64,000 nucleotides of DNA from Amoebidium appalachense (taxonomy: Eukaryota; Ichthyosporea), in assembly GCA_963693365.1 (NCBI GenBank), contig CAVNZM010000009.1, forward strand, positions 7,316,001-7,380,000, written 5' to 3'. Of the stretch, positions 38,717-52,137 are shown piece after piece (position 1 is the first letter of the stretch; each line of letters starts with the position of its first letter). The notes beneath the pieces are model-generated. The model saw only the letters and a list, made by a program, of their open reading frames with translations. It made no database searches and had not been told where the DNA came from. The position numbers were made by a program, and so were the translations under genes.

Positions 38717-38760
<44 letters not shown>
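38573..38760. repeat. (GT)n, (TTTTC)n/(TTTC)n and poly-G
   Basis: About 30 GT units, a pyrimidine repeat at 38664-38713, then T and about 35 G. Confidence 0.93.
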
Positions 38761-38761
<1 letters not shown>

Positions 38762-39071
38762 CTACTATGCCCAAAAACTTGGCCGCAGGCTGGCAGGGAG
38801 GGGCGGAGAAGGGGGGGGGGGGGGGGCATGGGTGGGGTGGGGGGTGGGGGAGGGGGGACCCATTATTTCACACAGTGCGGTGGATCTTCCCATCATGGAG
38901 GAGAGGGGTTCAAAGAGTGTTTTTCACACTTGATTTTGACGACCGAGATATATGAACAAGCCACACTCGGTCACGTGCATGTGCAACACTAGCTAACTCA
39001 GAGTCAAAAGTGTATATTAAGCGACTGGCATATTTAGGAACACAGACCAATCACATTACTCAGATTACTGT

Positions 39072-39072
<1 letters not shown>

Positions 39073-39112
<40 letters not shown>

Positions 39113-39146
39113 ATGCGTATGCTTCAAGTTGTGTGTGTGTGCGTGC

Positions 39147-39209
<63 letters not shown>

Positions 39210-39226
39210 TGTGTGCACGTGTGCGT

Positions 39227-39279
<53 letters not shown>

Positions 39280-39290
39280 GTGTGTGTGTG
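39073..39290. repeat. (GT)n microsatellites
   Basis: Three GT blocks are separated by GCGTATGC and CGTGTGCG-type interruptions. Confidence 0.93.
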
Positions 39291-39437
39291 CTCGCACGTG
39301 TGTGTGGCGTGCGTGCAATGTGTGTAGTGTGTACGTGTGCAGAAGTGGGTTGTTATCGGCAAACCATTACTTGGAAAACCCTACTACTTGAGTCAAAATT
39401 TGAACTTGAACCGATGTTTTGAATAGCCTAGTAGTCC

Positions 39438-39468
<31 letters not shown>

Positions 39469-39696
39469 TTTTCCCGAACAACAACAACAACAACAACAAC
39501 AAAAAAAACTTTCCTGCTAAAACCGCAAAATTGGTTACAGAAGAAGAAGAAGAAAAACTTCTGAAAAGACGCACACGTGCATACATACACATACAACTAC
39601 ATAAACACACAGAAATACATGGACACAGAGACAGCCCACGATGTGACAGACACAGACACACATCACAAGCACACACACAACACACGGACACACACA

Positions 39697-39706
39697 CGCG
39701 CGCGCG

Positions 39707-39780
<74 letters not shown>
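39697..39780. repeat. (CG)n then (CA)n
   Basis: A (CG)8-type alternating run passes directly into about 33 CA units. Such alternating purine-pyrimidine DNA can adopt Z-form. Confidence 0.92.
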
Positions 39781-39781
<1 letters not shown>

Positions 39782-40724
39782 GCACACCGTCGAGGCATGC
39801 CCACAAGCATGCATGCATGCACGCACACACTTGCACAGTGACGTTTCTCACATCACGAACACACACACACACGGGCACATGCAGATGAGTTTACGCACAT
39901 AAAAGGCACTCACACACAGGCCTGCAACGGTGTGCACACACATGCACACAGACACTCAGTGTGACACTCTCTGCTGATACACGTACACACGTACAGAAAG
40001 ACAGGCACACAGGGGGTCGTTGTGACCCAAAATCGAGTTCCAATTTCGTGAATATTATAACCAGGTGTTACTGTCTCCCCTCCCCCCCTCTTTTCCTCTA
40101 CAAAATCCGGCCCCCGTACCTTCCGACATTTAGAACCACTCTGCCCGAATGAACAGGAGGACCCACGGGGGAAGGGGGTGGGAGGGGAATATAAACACGG
40201 ACACCGGGCCGGGCAGGGGAGAGGAGGGGGAGGGGATTCCTGAAGCGAAACAAAAAAAAAAAAAAACATTTGCTTGAAAGAGAAAAAATAACTGTGACTG
40301 TGGAACCGTTATGGGAAGGCCAGTGGTAGTTAAGGTGGACCAGTGTTTTGTCCCACAATCAGCATCGGAAAAGTTTCGTTTTGCTGACATGCGTAGGTCT
40401 GTACACCTTAGGTGGGTGGCCTGTTGGTTTGAGCTCTGCATGTCTTTACGGATATGCAACTTCATCTCTCTCCTCTCTCCTAAGGGCCTTCACCGCCTCT
40501 CGCGTGGCCCTTTCAATGGGCCATGCAGAATTAGGGACCAACATAAGCTAAGGCCGCCCCAAATATCCTTCTTGCTCAATTAATCAAAGGCACAGCAAGA
40601 GCCTGTCAATGTGGGCATTTGCCCATAAGTACAATTTCGCTTCCCGTAAATAATTTCGTTTCCCGAGTTCGACTGGGCCGGGATCCCCCCCCTCACCCGC
40701 CCCCTTTCCCCCCCCCCCCCACAT

Positions 40725-40760
<36 letters not shown>

Positions 40761-41456
40761 TTCTTTCCAGGAATCCCGGTCTCGCCTGAGTACATATCAT
40801 GATCCACACACTATCAGCACCTTAGACATTCATTTCAACCCTCAGCGGCTCCTACGTCGCAAAGATGTGGAAGGGCCTGATGGGTAAGAATTTATCTATG
40901 AACAGATTTGATTTGCCTTGCACTTAGAAGCATTTTTCTGGTTCGTGAAATGTCCGCCCCCTGGCCTCCACCCACAATGTCTGACACACACAAAGCTCTT
41001 ATTAGATACATGACTGCATTCCCCTTGAGAGCCTCTCCTCCCCCACGCCCCCTCCCTCGGTTTCCACCCGGCCTGGTCCAACCAAAATATTAAAATGCAA
41101 ACCAAGAAGATATCCAATTGACGTTCCGAACTTCCTGATATGGATGGATGAAGATTTATTGAACCTTGAAGCTCTGCCCCAACATGCTCCTCTTAGTTGG
41201 TGTGGGACAAGGGGCTGCGGGCTTTTTAAGATGCACCGGGAGTCACCGATGATGTGCGAATGAAGAGAGTAAGAGGGCGTTAATACTTCCGGCGGTTATT
41301 ACGACTAAGAGCGTATATGTATACAGTAAAACATAATTGCATTCCCTTGGGCTTAAAATTTGCAGCAGCAGAAATGAAGGAACTCACGCAGGGGAAACTA
41401 TGATGTGCATTCGAGAATGATGTTGCGGACAGTAAGTACATATCATGTGGGGGGAG

Positions 41457-41491
<35 letters not shown>

Positions 41492-41552
41492 AGGGGAGGG
41501 GTGGGGGGGAGAGGGGGGAAGGAGGGAGAGGGGGGGGGGAGGAGGGGGGGAA

Positions 41553-41584
<32 letters not shown>

Positions 41585-41889
41585 TGGGGGGGGGGATACA
41601 GTAAGCACTTTAGTTCGGAAGGCCGAGGGGAGGTGTTAGGCTTGGAGGCTTGGATTGGCATGAAGGGGCAGATGAGGGAAGAGAGCCAATTTGCAATGCA
41701 TAAATCACGCCTGTGCCAATGGCACGCAGATCTCCGTCCCCCCCCCCCCCCCCCCCCCCCTCCCCCCCCCCCCCCCCCCTGCCCCTCCCCCTTTTTTCGT
41801 CTTTCTTTTTTTCCTCCAGTGGGAGTTTTTTTTTTTTTTTTTTTTTTTTTTGGTGGGGGGGAGGGGGGGGGAGGGGGAGGTGGGCATTC

Positions 41890-42240
41890 AAACTTGTTGA
41901 TAGTGTACATTCTGGTGACATAGTTTCTCCTGCAAGATATAATTTTACTGTGCATAGTGCTGTTGGACGGTGGCTGTGTACTGCAGCAGTACTGACTGGT
42001 GTTGTTTTTCCGCAACATTTTTAGGTGGCCTTATACCTTGGCAAGTGCACACACGTGTTTGAGTGCATTTTGCATGCCGAGACGTGGGCTGGTCACCCAT
42101 CAAGGGAATTCACATGCCGGCAAACCCTTGTTTAACTCTTTAGAAGCTAGATTGTGGGTTCCGGAGCCAAGTAACTTTAAAAATGAAATCATCCATAATG
42201 TGGGATCATGCTACAATATATATGATAGGGCACTGAGTTG
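41890..42240 (+). other. gene-like segment, open reading (inverted arm B)
   Basis: The plus strand reads LVDSVHSGDIVSPARYNFTV onward to a stop at 42022-42024. A second frame after TTTTTAG reads VALYLGKCTHVFECILHAET. The mirror copy is at 31866-32030. The function is unknown; it may be a remnant gene duplicated with the histone arms. Confidence 0.3.
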
Positions 42241-42654
42241 ACACTCCGACAATCAACAAACTCCTAATATCTTTGACTTGGGAGATATTGTGCCCAACCA
42301 CTACCGTAGTTTTTCGGTTTCGAAAACTCGCAAAAAATTACGATTCTTAGTCAACACTTTATATCAAGGAAGGAACACAAAGGCAGAGATTCCGAGAAAA
42401 CACCGGCATCTTGCGGTTAAATAATTTTGAATTTTGAGTATGGCTAGAGAGGTGAATGGTGGGTGTGCGAGTGTGTGGGTGACGATGGAGTGTGTCTGTG
42501 GGGGGTGGAGGGTTGGGTGGGGGGAGGGTACTAGGGAAACATTATAAAACATGTACATGTAGCAATCCTTGCGTGACACATGTGAGCCCTACTGTATGTA
42601 TGGCCTTCGGTCGTGGAATTGAGAGGGAAACGGGTTCTACCAGTGGTTGTGTGT

Positions 42655-42701
<47 letters not shown>

Positions 42702-43119
42702 GGAAGAGGGGGAGGGGGGAGGGGTATTAGGCAACGACAATCTAAATTGAGGTCTGAAAGGGCACGAAAGGAGGAAGGTGGAGGGGCAGGGAAGGATTAG
42801 CCATGGGGGCAAACTGCCCACATATCATATGTCAAGTCTTTCCAAAGCACAATTCCCACTTCACCCTCCCCCAGCTCATCTCCAACCCAAGTGGAACTTA
42901 TCTTTCCTTCTCGAGAACAACGCACTTGGGTGGGTTGGTGGGTTAGTGGGGACGAGGAGCAAGGGGGGGGGGGGGGGGGGGGGGGAGATGGGTGAAGACC
43001 CAAGAGGGAAAGGGTTTTTGGGTAGGTGGGTGGGTGGGGGGGGGGGAAAGGCGCAGTTGTCAGTGGCTGGATGACTTTTTCTTCTGAACCGCGTACACGT
43101 ACAAGTTTCTTTCTTCCAG

Positions 43120-43412
43120 TCTGCAACTCAAATGGTGTATTGGGTAGCCTAGGTACTTCTCAACCACGGAACAACTCCACGGCGCACTTGCACACAATGG
43201 CTGTGTTTGAAGATGACAACGGCCGTGTCCCCGTATTGAATATACATGGCAAGGGCAACAACGAGAAAAGATGCTCCATGTTGTCTAAAAGCATACAGGC
43301 CTTATTTTCTTCGTTCCTTGGTTGGTTGATGGGGTGTGTATTGGGGGGGGGGGGGGGGGGGAGGGAGGGAAGGGAGGAAACTAAATATTCGGGGGGTAAA
43401 GGGAGGTTTTGA
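43120..43412 (+). other. exon-like open segment, unassigned
   Basis: After a good TTTCTTCCAG acceptor the plus strand is open for about 60 non-repetitive codons (CNSNGVLGSLGTSQPRNNST and MAVFEDDNGRVPVLNIHG). It continues into G-rich DNA with no clear donor. A short acidic reading MNTEEEEAFKDLQVTS and a stop follow at about 43417-43467. I do not recognise it. Confidence 0.25.
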
Positions 43413-43654
43413 GACAAAGATGAATACTGAAGAGGAGGAGGCCTTTAAGGATCTACAAGTAACCTCGTGAGATCTTATGCAGGTAAATGTACTCGCCCGC
43501 GCAAGTGTTAATAACAGCACCTTACGACTCACACTGCAATTCGGGATCTCTGCATGTAGGCTGGGTGCCAGATGCTGCCTCTAAAAAACACAGAGCTAAC
43601 AGCGTAACAGTGATAGAAATAACCATGTATGATAAGCACTTTGGTAGGGGTGGT

Positions 43655-43670
43655 GGTGTTTACAAACACC
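43655..43670 (-). terminator. histone 3' stem-loop of H2B copy B
   Basis: On the minus strand this is GGTGTTTGTAAACACC, identical to copy A, followed by CCTACCAAAGTGCTTA. Confidence 0.86.
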
Positions 43671-43704
43671 AGTTTTTTTGCGCAACAGCACAGCAGCAGA
43701 CAGC

Positions 43705-44082
43705 TTACTTGTTGGACGTGTACTTGGTCACGGCCTTGGTGCCCTCAGACACGGCGTGCTTGGCAAGCTCACCAGGCAGCAGCAGACGCACGGCCGTCTG
43801 GATCTCGCGGGAGGAGATGGTGGACTTCTTGTTGTAGAGCGCGAGCTTGGACGCCTCACCGGCAACACGCTCGAAGATGTCGTTCACAAACGAGTTCATG
43901 ATGGACATGGCCTTGGAGGAGATGCCGGTGTCGGGGTGCACCTGCTTGAGCACCTTGTAGATATACACGCTGTAGCTCTCCTTTCTCTTCTTCTTCTTCT
44001 TCTTGTCACCTTTCTTGGCGGCAGCGGCGGCGCCGCCCTCGCCGGCCTTCTTCTCGGCCTTCTTTCCACCCTTGGGAGGCAT
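43705..44082 (-). CDS. H2B: histone H2B, copy B
   Basis: This intronless gene of 125 residues encodes exactly the same protein as 29744-30121. The DNA differs only at silent sites (for example the codon pair within VYIYK). The fold motifs [20 protein letters not shown] and [15 protein letters not shown] are present. It diverges from H3 copy B over 326 bases and is the first gene of the mirrored histone arm. Confidence 0.98.
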   Translation of the reverse strand: MPPKGGKKAEKKAGEGGAAAAAKKGDKKKKKKRKESYSVYIYKVLKQVHPDTGISSKAMSIMNSFVNDIFERVAGEASKLALYNKKSTISSREIQTAVRLLLPGELAKHAVSEGTKAVTKYTSNK

Positions 44083-44819
<737 letters not shown>

Positions 44820-44852
44820 GTGCCTTGTCTGCTTGGTACCAAACAGCAAAAC

Positions 44853-44867
44853 GGTGTTTTAAACACC
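44853..44867 (+). terminator. histone 3' stem-loop of H3 copy B (short loop)
   Basis: GGTGTTTTAAACACC has the same 6-pair stem but only three loop bases. CCCTTTTCAAAGAT follows. Confidence 0.78.
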
Positions 44868-45572
44868 ACCCTTTTCAAAGATTTTACTATACACTTCCAA
44901 TTTAGAAGCACATATTTTCACAGCTTGTACCCTGGCACAAAAACGTATGCACTGATAGGTCCACAAGGTGGCTTTCAATCGTGCTCAAAAACCAGATGCC
45001 AGTACCGTTTTGATATCAACTCGAAGCCCCTTTTGTGTGTTTGTGTGTGTAAGAAGTATATTTGCGCATTCATGAATGACTATCGCCTACATAGACGATC
45101 AAATAAGGAAACGCTAATAAAGGGAAAAAAGCACCCTCAGTCTTTTGCCAACTCCCCCCCTCCCCCCCTTTCCCACTCCACCCACCTCCTCTCCAAAATA
45201 TCGCAACCCCCCTGCCCCTGTTATGTGCATCAAACACTCCACTCTTACGGCTTCAATTGTTTTAGTAACTATGCTGACTAGCTTGTTTGCGTCGCGCCTG
45301 CACCTCCTCCCCCCCCGGCGTCTCCTTCCCCACCCATGGCCAACACACAGACACACACGCACCACATCCTCCCTTATGCTCCGCCTTCCTCCTTGTCTCA
45401 TCACTGCATACCCTTGCATCCTGCCACGTTAAACTTGTCACTTCTCCCCCAACCTGAAATCTAATCGCTTTTCTATTATCACGCTGGTGGCACTACGCCC
45501 CTAACGGTCCCCCCTCCCCCCCCTCCTACTCTTCCATGCTTTCCGGGCTCCCTGTATCCCTGCTTGATCCTA

Positions 45573-45616
<44 letters not shown>

Positions 45617-45897
45617 TTCCCTGCGGTTCTGCGGTCCACATACCATGAAGCCATCATAACATCGTAAAAGGGCTTCTGCTTGGCTTGGCTAAGGCTTCAC
45701 CTCTCCCTAACCCCTTAATCTTACAAGCTGCGCATGCCAGAGGCACTTCCGGTCCCCCCCTCTCTCCCCGCCCCCTCCCCCTCCCTCCCCCCTTCCCCGC
45801 CCCCCCCCTTTCCCTACCAGCCGTTCCCCGTCACTCGAGATCTCTCCACAAATATATGGGCCACGTGTTTCCTGAGTCCTAATGATCACATGTTTAG

Positions 45898-45930
<33 letters not shown>

Positions 45931-47234
45931 AAGATCTTTCTCTCGACCTCCCCGGCTCCTCCCCGAGTCACACACACACTCTCTTTTTCCGTCCCTCTCT
46001 CTCCTCCCTCCCCCTCCCCCTCTATTTCTCTGTCACACACATACACACACACACTGTGATCACACACACGCACACACACACACACACACTCTCTCTCTCT
46101 CCCTCCCTCCCTCCCTCCCTTCCTCATTCTCAGGCCCCCTCTTTCTCCTCAGCCTCCCCCCCCCCCCCCCCCCTCCCGGAAAGCATTCCTCCATCTGGCC
46201 TTCGATCGATGCTTTTCGTTATACTACTTGGGCCAGCACAACACGAACGGCTCACAGTACTAACGGGCTGATGAGTATTTTTTCGCCCGATGTTCGTGCA
46301 ACGGTCAGGCTAATTACTAGGATCGTGCAACGCCAATTAGGCAATGGGCACGTGGGAGTTTGCAAAATAGTTGGCGCACGTTTCACTAGCTTAGAGCTCT
46401 TCTTAATAGATGCCCCCCTCGGTCCAAGTGACCTCCCCCCCCCCCCCCCCCTTGCACCTATTCCCCTATTTTCACCCGCGCTCTAAAACCCACCCTCTCT
46501 CTTCTTCTCCTTACTCACTAGCAGGCCCCCAACCACAGAACTGCGCTCGAGCCACTTGATCTGCAGGCTCTCGGCTCCTCCCTCCCTCCATATGCATTTG
46601 TAGTGGGTGAGGTAATGTGTAATTACGAGATGGCAATTTATTCAAATAGGGAACAGGATAACAGTAAGGTTGATGTACAAGTGCGACTCTGTCAGAGCAC
46701 ACGCTCTTATGATTTATTTTTACTTGTCCCTCAAGAGCTTCTAACTTCAACTTCACAGTGCTACCCCTGCAAGCTGATGCTGTTCTCCCTACTTTAGGCT
46801 ACGTACTTGTGTAAAACATTCTCCCACTCAGATCACAGGTCGTATTTGCGTGTACAAATTTACCCATCACGGTGAAGTGAGCATGCCCCATCAAGCACAC
46901 GGGCCTACCCAGACATTTCCACGTTACATTCTGGCCGGGCTCCGGAGGATGGGGGGAAAACTGCCCTAGCAATACTTTCTGACTGATAGTGCTCAACGAT
47001 GGGCGTACTAGCCTCAAAAAACCACTGCAACCTAAATAGTATTTTCGTGCCAGTCCCAAGAATCACCCAAGCTAAGCATACATGCAAGTAGATGCCCTAA
47101 TGAAAGCTACAGAAAGCATACATTTTTGTATGTATATGCACTATATGAGCCTCACAGGCACCAGGACAACACCCAAAACTTTTGAGGTAGGGCCTGGTAG
47201 GCCTACACATACGATAACAACTTTGAGAAGAGGT
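44868..47234. other. spacer between H3 and H4, copy B
   Basis: It holds a C homopolymer of about 42 bases (45574-45615), shorter C and CA/CT tracts (45900-46170), and a minus-strand exon-like piece IKWLERSSVVGGLL between CTGCAG and GTGAGT (about 46513-46562). A minus-strand reading at 46799-47059 contains NVTWKCLGRPVCLMGHAHFT. No gene could be assembled. Confidence 0.5.
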
Positions 47235-47251
47235 GGTGTTGAAAAAACACC
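47235..47251 (-). terminator. histone 3' stem-loop of H4 copy B (long loop)
   Basis: On the minus strand GGTGTTTTTTCAACACC has the shared stem and five loop bases. CTCTTCTCAAAGTTG follows. Confidence 0.8.
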
Positions 47252-47294
47252 ATAATAGTTTGTGGTGGGCCTGCTCACAGGTTTGCAGGCATGT

Positions 47295-48320
<1,026 letters not shown>

Positions 48321-48347
48321 AGCCACACAGCGAAAGATGCAAACACT

Positions 48348-48363
48348 GGTGTTTATAAACACC
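48348..48363 (+). terminator. histone 3' stem-loop of H2A copy B
   Basis: GGTGTTTATAAACACC is identical to copy A. The downstream element here is CCAAGAAGTTTG rather than TCAAAGG, closer to the animal CAAGAAAGA consensus. Confidence 0.85.
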
Positions 48364-48438
48364 ACCACTTTTCCAAGAAGTTTGTACTGTCCTTTAGCTC
48401 ACGGAAAGGGGATAGATATTTCAGTGGTGCTATATTAG

Positions 48439-48474
<36 letters not shown>

Positions 48475-49114
48475 CACGCTTGCATGCACACCAACCATTG
48501 CTGTATGTTTTTTTTGTTTTTTTTTTCATATTTACGTGGTTGGTGTACGCTCAGTGTTTGGTGCATATATAGGTGCAGTGTAAACCAAGATCATGGCCAA
48601 CCCGGCAGGAAGCTGTGCATACCACGAGGGACCGTTTGGGGTGGATGCTAGGATCTGGAAGAGTGTTTGCAGCACTTCAGGAAAGTTCATGTGGGGAGGG
48701 GCTTCTCTCTCTCTCTCTCCCTATTCTTTTTTGGGAGAAGTGATAGGGGGGGAGGAGGGGAGGGGAGGCGCAAGAGTGATGAAAAACAAAGGTTACACGT
48801 GCACCTAACTTGACTCTTCCTATTTCAGATTGCCAAACCAGAGGATGAGTGCATGGTTTTTGAAATTTCCCATCGCCAACTATTTCAGTTTACAAAAATT
48901 GGTAAAATATGTTTTAACACCGTGAGACGGGCACACGTGCATCGAACTGGTACAGGAAAAAATTTATACGAACAAATTTAAACCGGTCCTCTGGCCGAAC
49001 ACACACCCCTGCGGGAGAGCCAGGTGTAAACCGACAGCCAAAAGGGCAACGAAACGAGTATTACGGAAAAAGTTTGCACTTCACTTCACATTCGCGCACG
49101 CAGCGGCCGGGGGT

Positions 49115-49150
<36 letters not shown>

Positions 49151-49383
49151 CAACGAAGGTGAAATACATCAGCCCACCCTCTTTCCACCTGATTCTTCCT
49201 CTCGCTATCTCACTCCCTCTTTCTTTTCTCTTCCTGTTTTTTCTGCCTTTTCGCGTTATTACCATACGCAGTATAAGTTTCTTTCTCGTTCTGATAGAGA
49301 AATCAAAGGTAAAACTCAGTCGGCATGTGTTATGTTCCTTAGGCAACACCGTACTGATCATTATCGCTTTTTGGGAGCTTTGG
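48364..49383. other. spacer right of histone arm B
   Basis: It holds a C run (48440-48472) and a G run (49116-49149). A possible small plus-strand gene start reads MANPAGSCAYHEGPFGVDAR (from 48593), and a segment after TTTCAG (48830) reads IAKPEDECMVFEISHRQLFQ. These two could be exons of an unknown gene, but no full model emerges. Confidence 0.4.
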
Positions 49384-49794
49384 CAGGATACATTTCTCCT
49401 GCTGTACGTATGGCTACCACCCTAGTAGATAAGTCTGTATGGTGCTCTGATGTTGATATTGCCTGGGAAGTTGTGCAGTGGCGCTGTAATTCTTGTTTTC
49501 ATCGCCGCTGGTGCCACTTTTGTGCTGACCTTTTTTCTCGCAAGCATGTTGATAGGTGTGAATTTTTATGCCGCGTTTTACCTCTTTCCCTCCGGGTATC
49601 TGCTACACTAGCTGGCAATGTGAACACTTTAGACTTTTTGTTGAATTCTGTTGGTCGTCACATTGAGTATTTATATGATTTTCACACAGTGTTCAGGTAT
49701 CTCAGTATGCACTTGTTACTGGATAACTCGTGAAGTTTTTCTTGTCTTCTCCGTATGCCGTGCATACTTGCATATCTTTCCGTTGAATAAATCC
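49384..49794 (+). repeat. dispersed repeat unit, copy A
   Basis: About 410 bases are about 95 percent similar by eye to the reverse complement of 57686-58102. The shared block starts CAGGATACATTTCTCCTG, contains an ORF and ends after an AATAAA (49786-49791). Confidence 0.85.
49410..49733 (+). CDS. Cys/His-rich repeat ORF, copy A, unknown function
   Basis: The reading from MATTLVDKSVWCSDVDIAWE to a stop has 107 residues. The same frame is open upstream to 49074 through a G run, so the true start is unknown, and this may be a terminal exon. Clustered Cys and His residues lie in WRCNSCFHRRWCHFCADLF and KHVDRCEFLCR. The copy at 57747-58076 keeps the frame: most changes are silent or conservative and the only indel is six bases. 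AATAAA lies 53 bases after the stop. It may be the 3' end of a transposon-encoded or multicopy gene; I do not recognise the family. Confidence 0.45.
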   Translation: MATTLVDKSVWCSDVDIAWEVVQWRCNSCFHRRWCHFCADLFSRKHVDRCEFLCRVLPLSLRVSATLAGNVNTLDFLLNSVGRHIEYLYDFHTVFRYLSMHLLLDNS

Positions 49795-50212
49795 AGTCAA
49801 AAGAAAAAAATGAAATACATACGGGCCAGTTCGGTGATTGAGCTGAATTTTGAAATTTCATTCAGCTCAAAGTTTAGCCCTACGGGGGCACAAAAAGTAT
49901 ATGTAGGCCTACGGCTGTTTGTGCCCAGTACACGGTGCCTACGAAAGTATTAAGCGGCATAGCATAGAATTGGCGTAATACCAAGCTGCTGCAGTGGCAA
50001 GCACAATTTACTACATATTCATAGGTTTCTGTGTTTATCAGTGAGTGTGAAAAGTATGCGGAAATACGATAGCATAGAATTGGTGCAACGAGTACCAAGC
50101 AGTGGCAAGCACAATTTACTACATATTCACAGGTTCATTTGTTTTTTTTTGCTAACTAATACTTATAATCAGTGGCCTTGTATATAACTATAAGTTAAAT
50201 GAGTTTCTACCA

Positions 50213-50630
50213 TTATTTTTTCACCACATACCCAGGAACGGTTAATATTCCCGCCCTCACCATTTTTACCGCCCTCTCAAGTACTTCGTGCAACCCCGCC
50301 GTACACGTGCCCACAGAATTCAGCCCAGAACTCCACTTAACCCACTTAGCGTCGTCCACGTCATCGCTTGGATACGGCTCCTGATTGGTGCTGCACCAAC
50401 CAATCAAATCGACGACTGCGTAGTGGAACAAGACGGTCCCGTCTGGGTTTTTGTGCACCGAGTCGATGGCGGTGACTACGTCACCCACCCACGCCTTGAT
50501 GCCTGTTTCTTCCTCTACCTGTAGGTACAGTTTTAACATGATCTATTAGCTGCCATATGTCATACCCGGAACGGTAGCTAATGAAAATTATCCCCCCCCC
50601 CCCCCCCCCCCCCCCCCCACACACACACAA

Positions 50631-50721
<91 letters not shown>

Positions 50722-50758
50722 GTCATTATTAAAAACCCTCACCCTCCACTAGCGGGCC

Positions 50759-50796
<38 letters not shown>

Positions 50797-50981
50797 CCAA
50801 CCAACCAACCAACCAACCAACCACCACCACCACCACCACTACGGAACAGACACACACATATCAAGAGCCCATAAACACGAGGTTCCAAGGGGTATAATGC
50901 ACAAGCTTGAATGCTGACTGCTCATAAAAATTTCAGTGTGTTCTTATGGAACCACAAAAGCCGTGAGAGCGGGAGAGAGAG

Positions 50982-51029
<48 letters not shown>

Positions 51030-51169
51030 GGATCGGCCATTTTCGTCCTAAAAAGTTATGGTTCTGCATGTCGCTTGGTACCCCAAAGTCCCATCCTCCC
51101 TACACACGTGAACTACTCCCTCCACTCCTCCAACTACCCCCCCCCCCCCCCCCCCCCCCACCACCACCA

Positions 51170-51257
<88 letters not shown>

Positions 51258-51331
51258 AGTCGAAACATTTCTCCCTCTCTCTCTCTCCCCCCCCCCCCCC
51301 TCCCAAAAGGAAAGTAACACGCACATCCACA

Positions 51332-51365
<34 letters not shown>

Positions 51366-52106
51366 TTCCTCCCTCCTCACACACCCCGTCCCCCCCACCT
51401 ACCTCTCTGTATCCCCCCTCACTCAGCGTCTCCCCCAGCTCCAGACTGCCCCCTGGCAGCGACCACAGCCCCTTTGCCGGCTCCTTGGCTCGACGAATCA
51501 AAAGCACGTCCCAGGTGCCTGGATCGGAATCTAAAGTAGGATTTTCATTGGTTGGTTTGGATATTTGAAATCATTTATTGGTTCACCATAATAAATTCTA
51601 TTAGCTAACCACGCACTCGCGCTATATATGGTAAATATCAGAAATAACAGCACGGTTTGCGGCTACACCACGGCCTTACACGATGGAAGAGTGGCTTGCA
51701 CATGCGTATACCGCAGTTATATTTTGTCTCTCTCATCCCCAAGACATGCAACATCAACACTACGGATTTAGATTTAGGATTAGAAATGGTTGAGATTGTG
51801 TGTTTTTGCGCCTTTTTTTTCCGTTCCACACGGGATGATCCCTTCCCACTCTCATCCCCCCCCCCTCCCATCCCCCCCTTTCCCCCATCCACCTCATTCC
51901 CCACCTCTCTCTCACGCATACACAAACATGCAAAAATGTGCGCACACGCACACACACACACACACATGCACGCGCACACACACGCGGACCCATGTACAAC
52001 AAGGTGGAGAATAAATGGAAAAGGCTAAGGGACTTCGTGAATGTGGGAGGGGAGGGAGTTAGAAAGTTGAAGAGCGACGAAAAGAGGATTGGGGGAGTGT
52101 GTGTGT

Positions 52107-52137
<31 letters not shown>

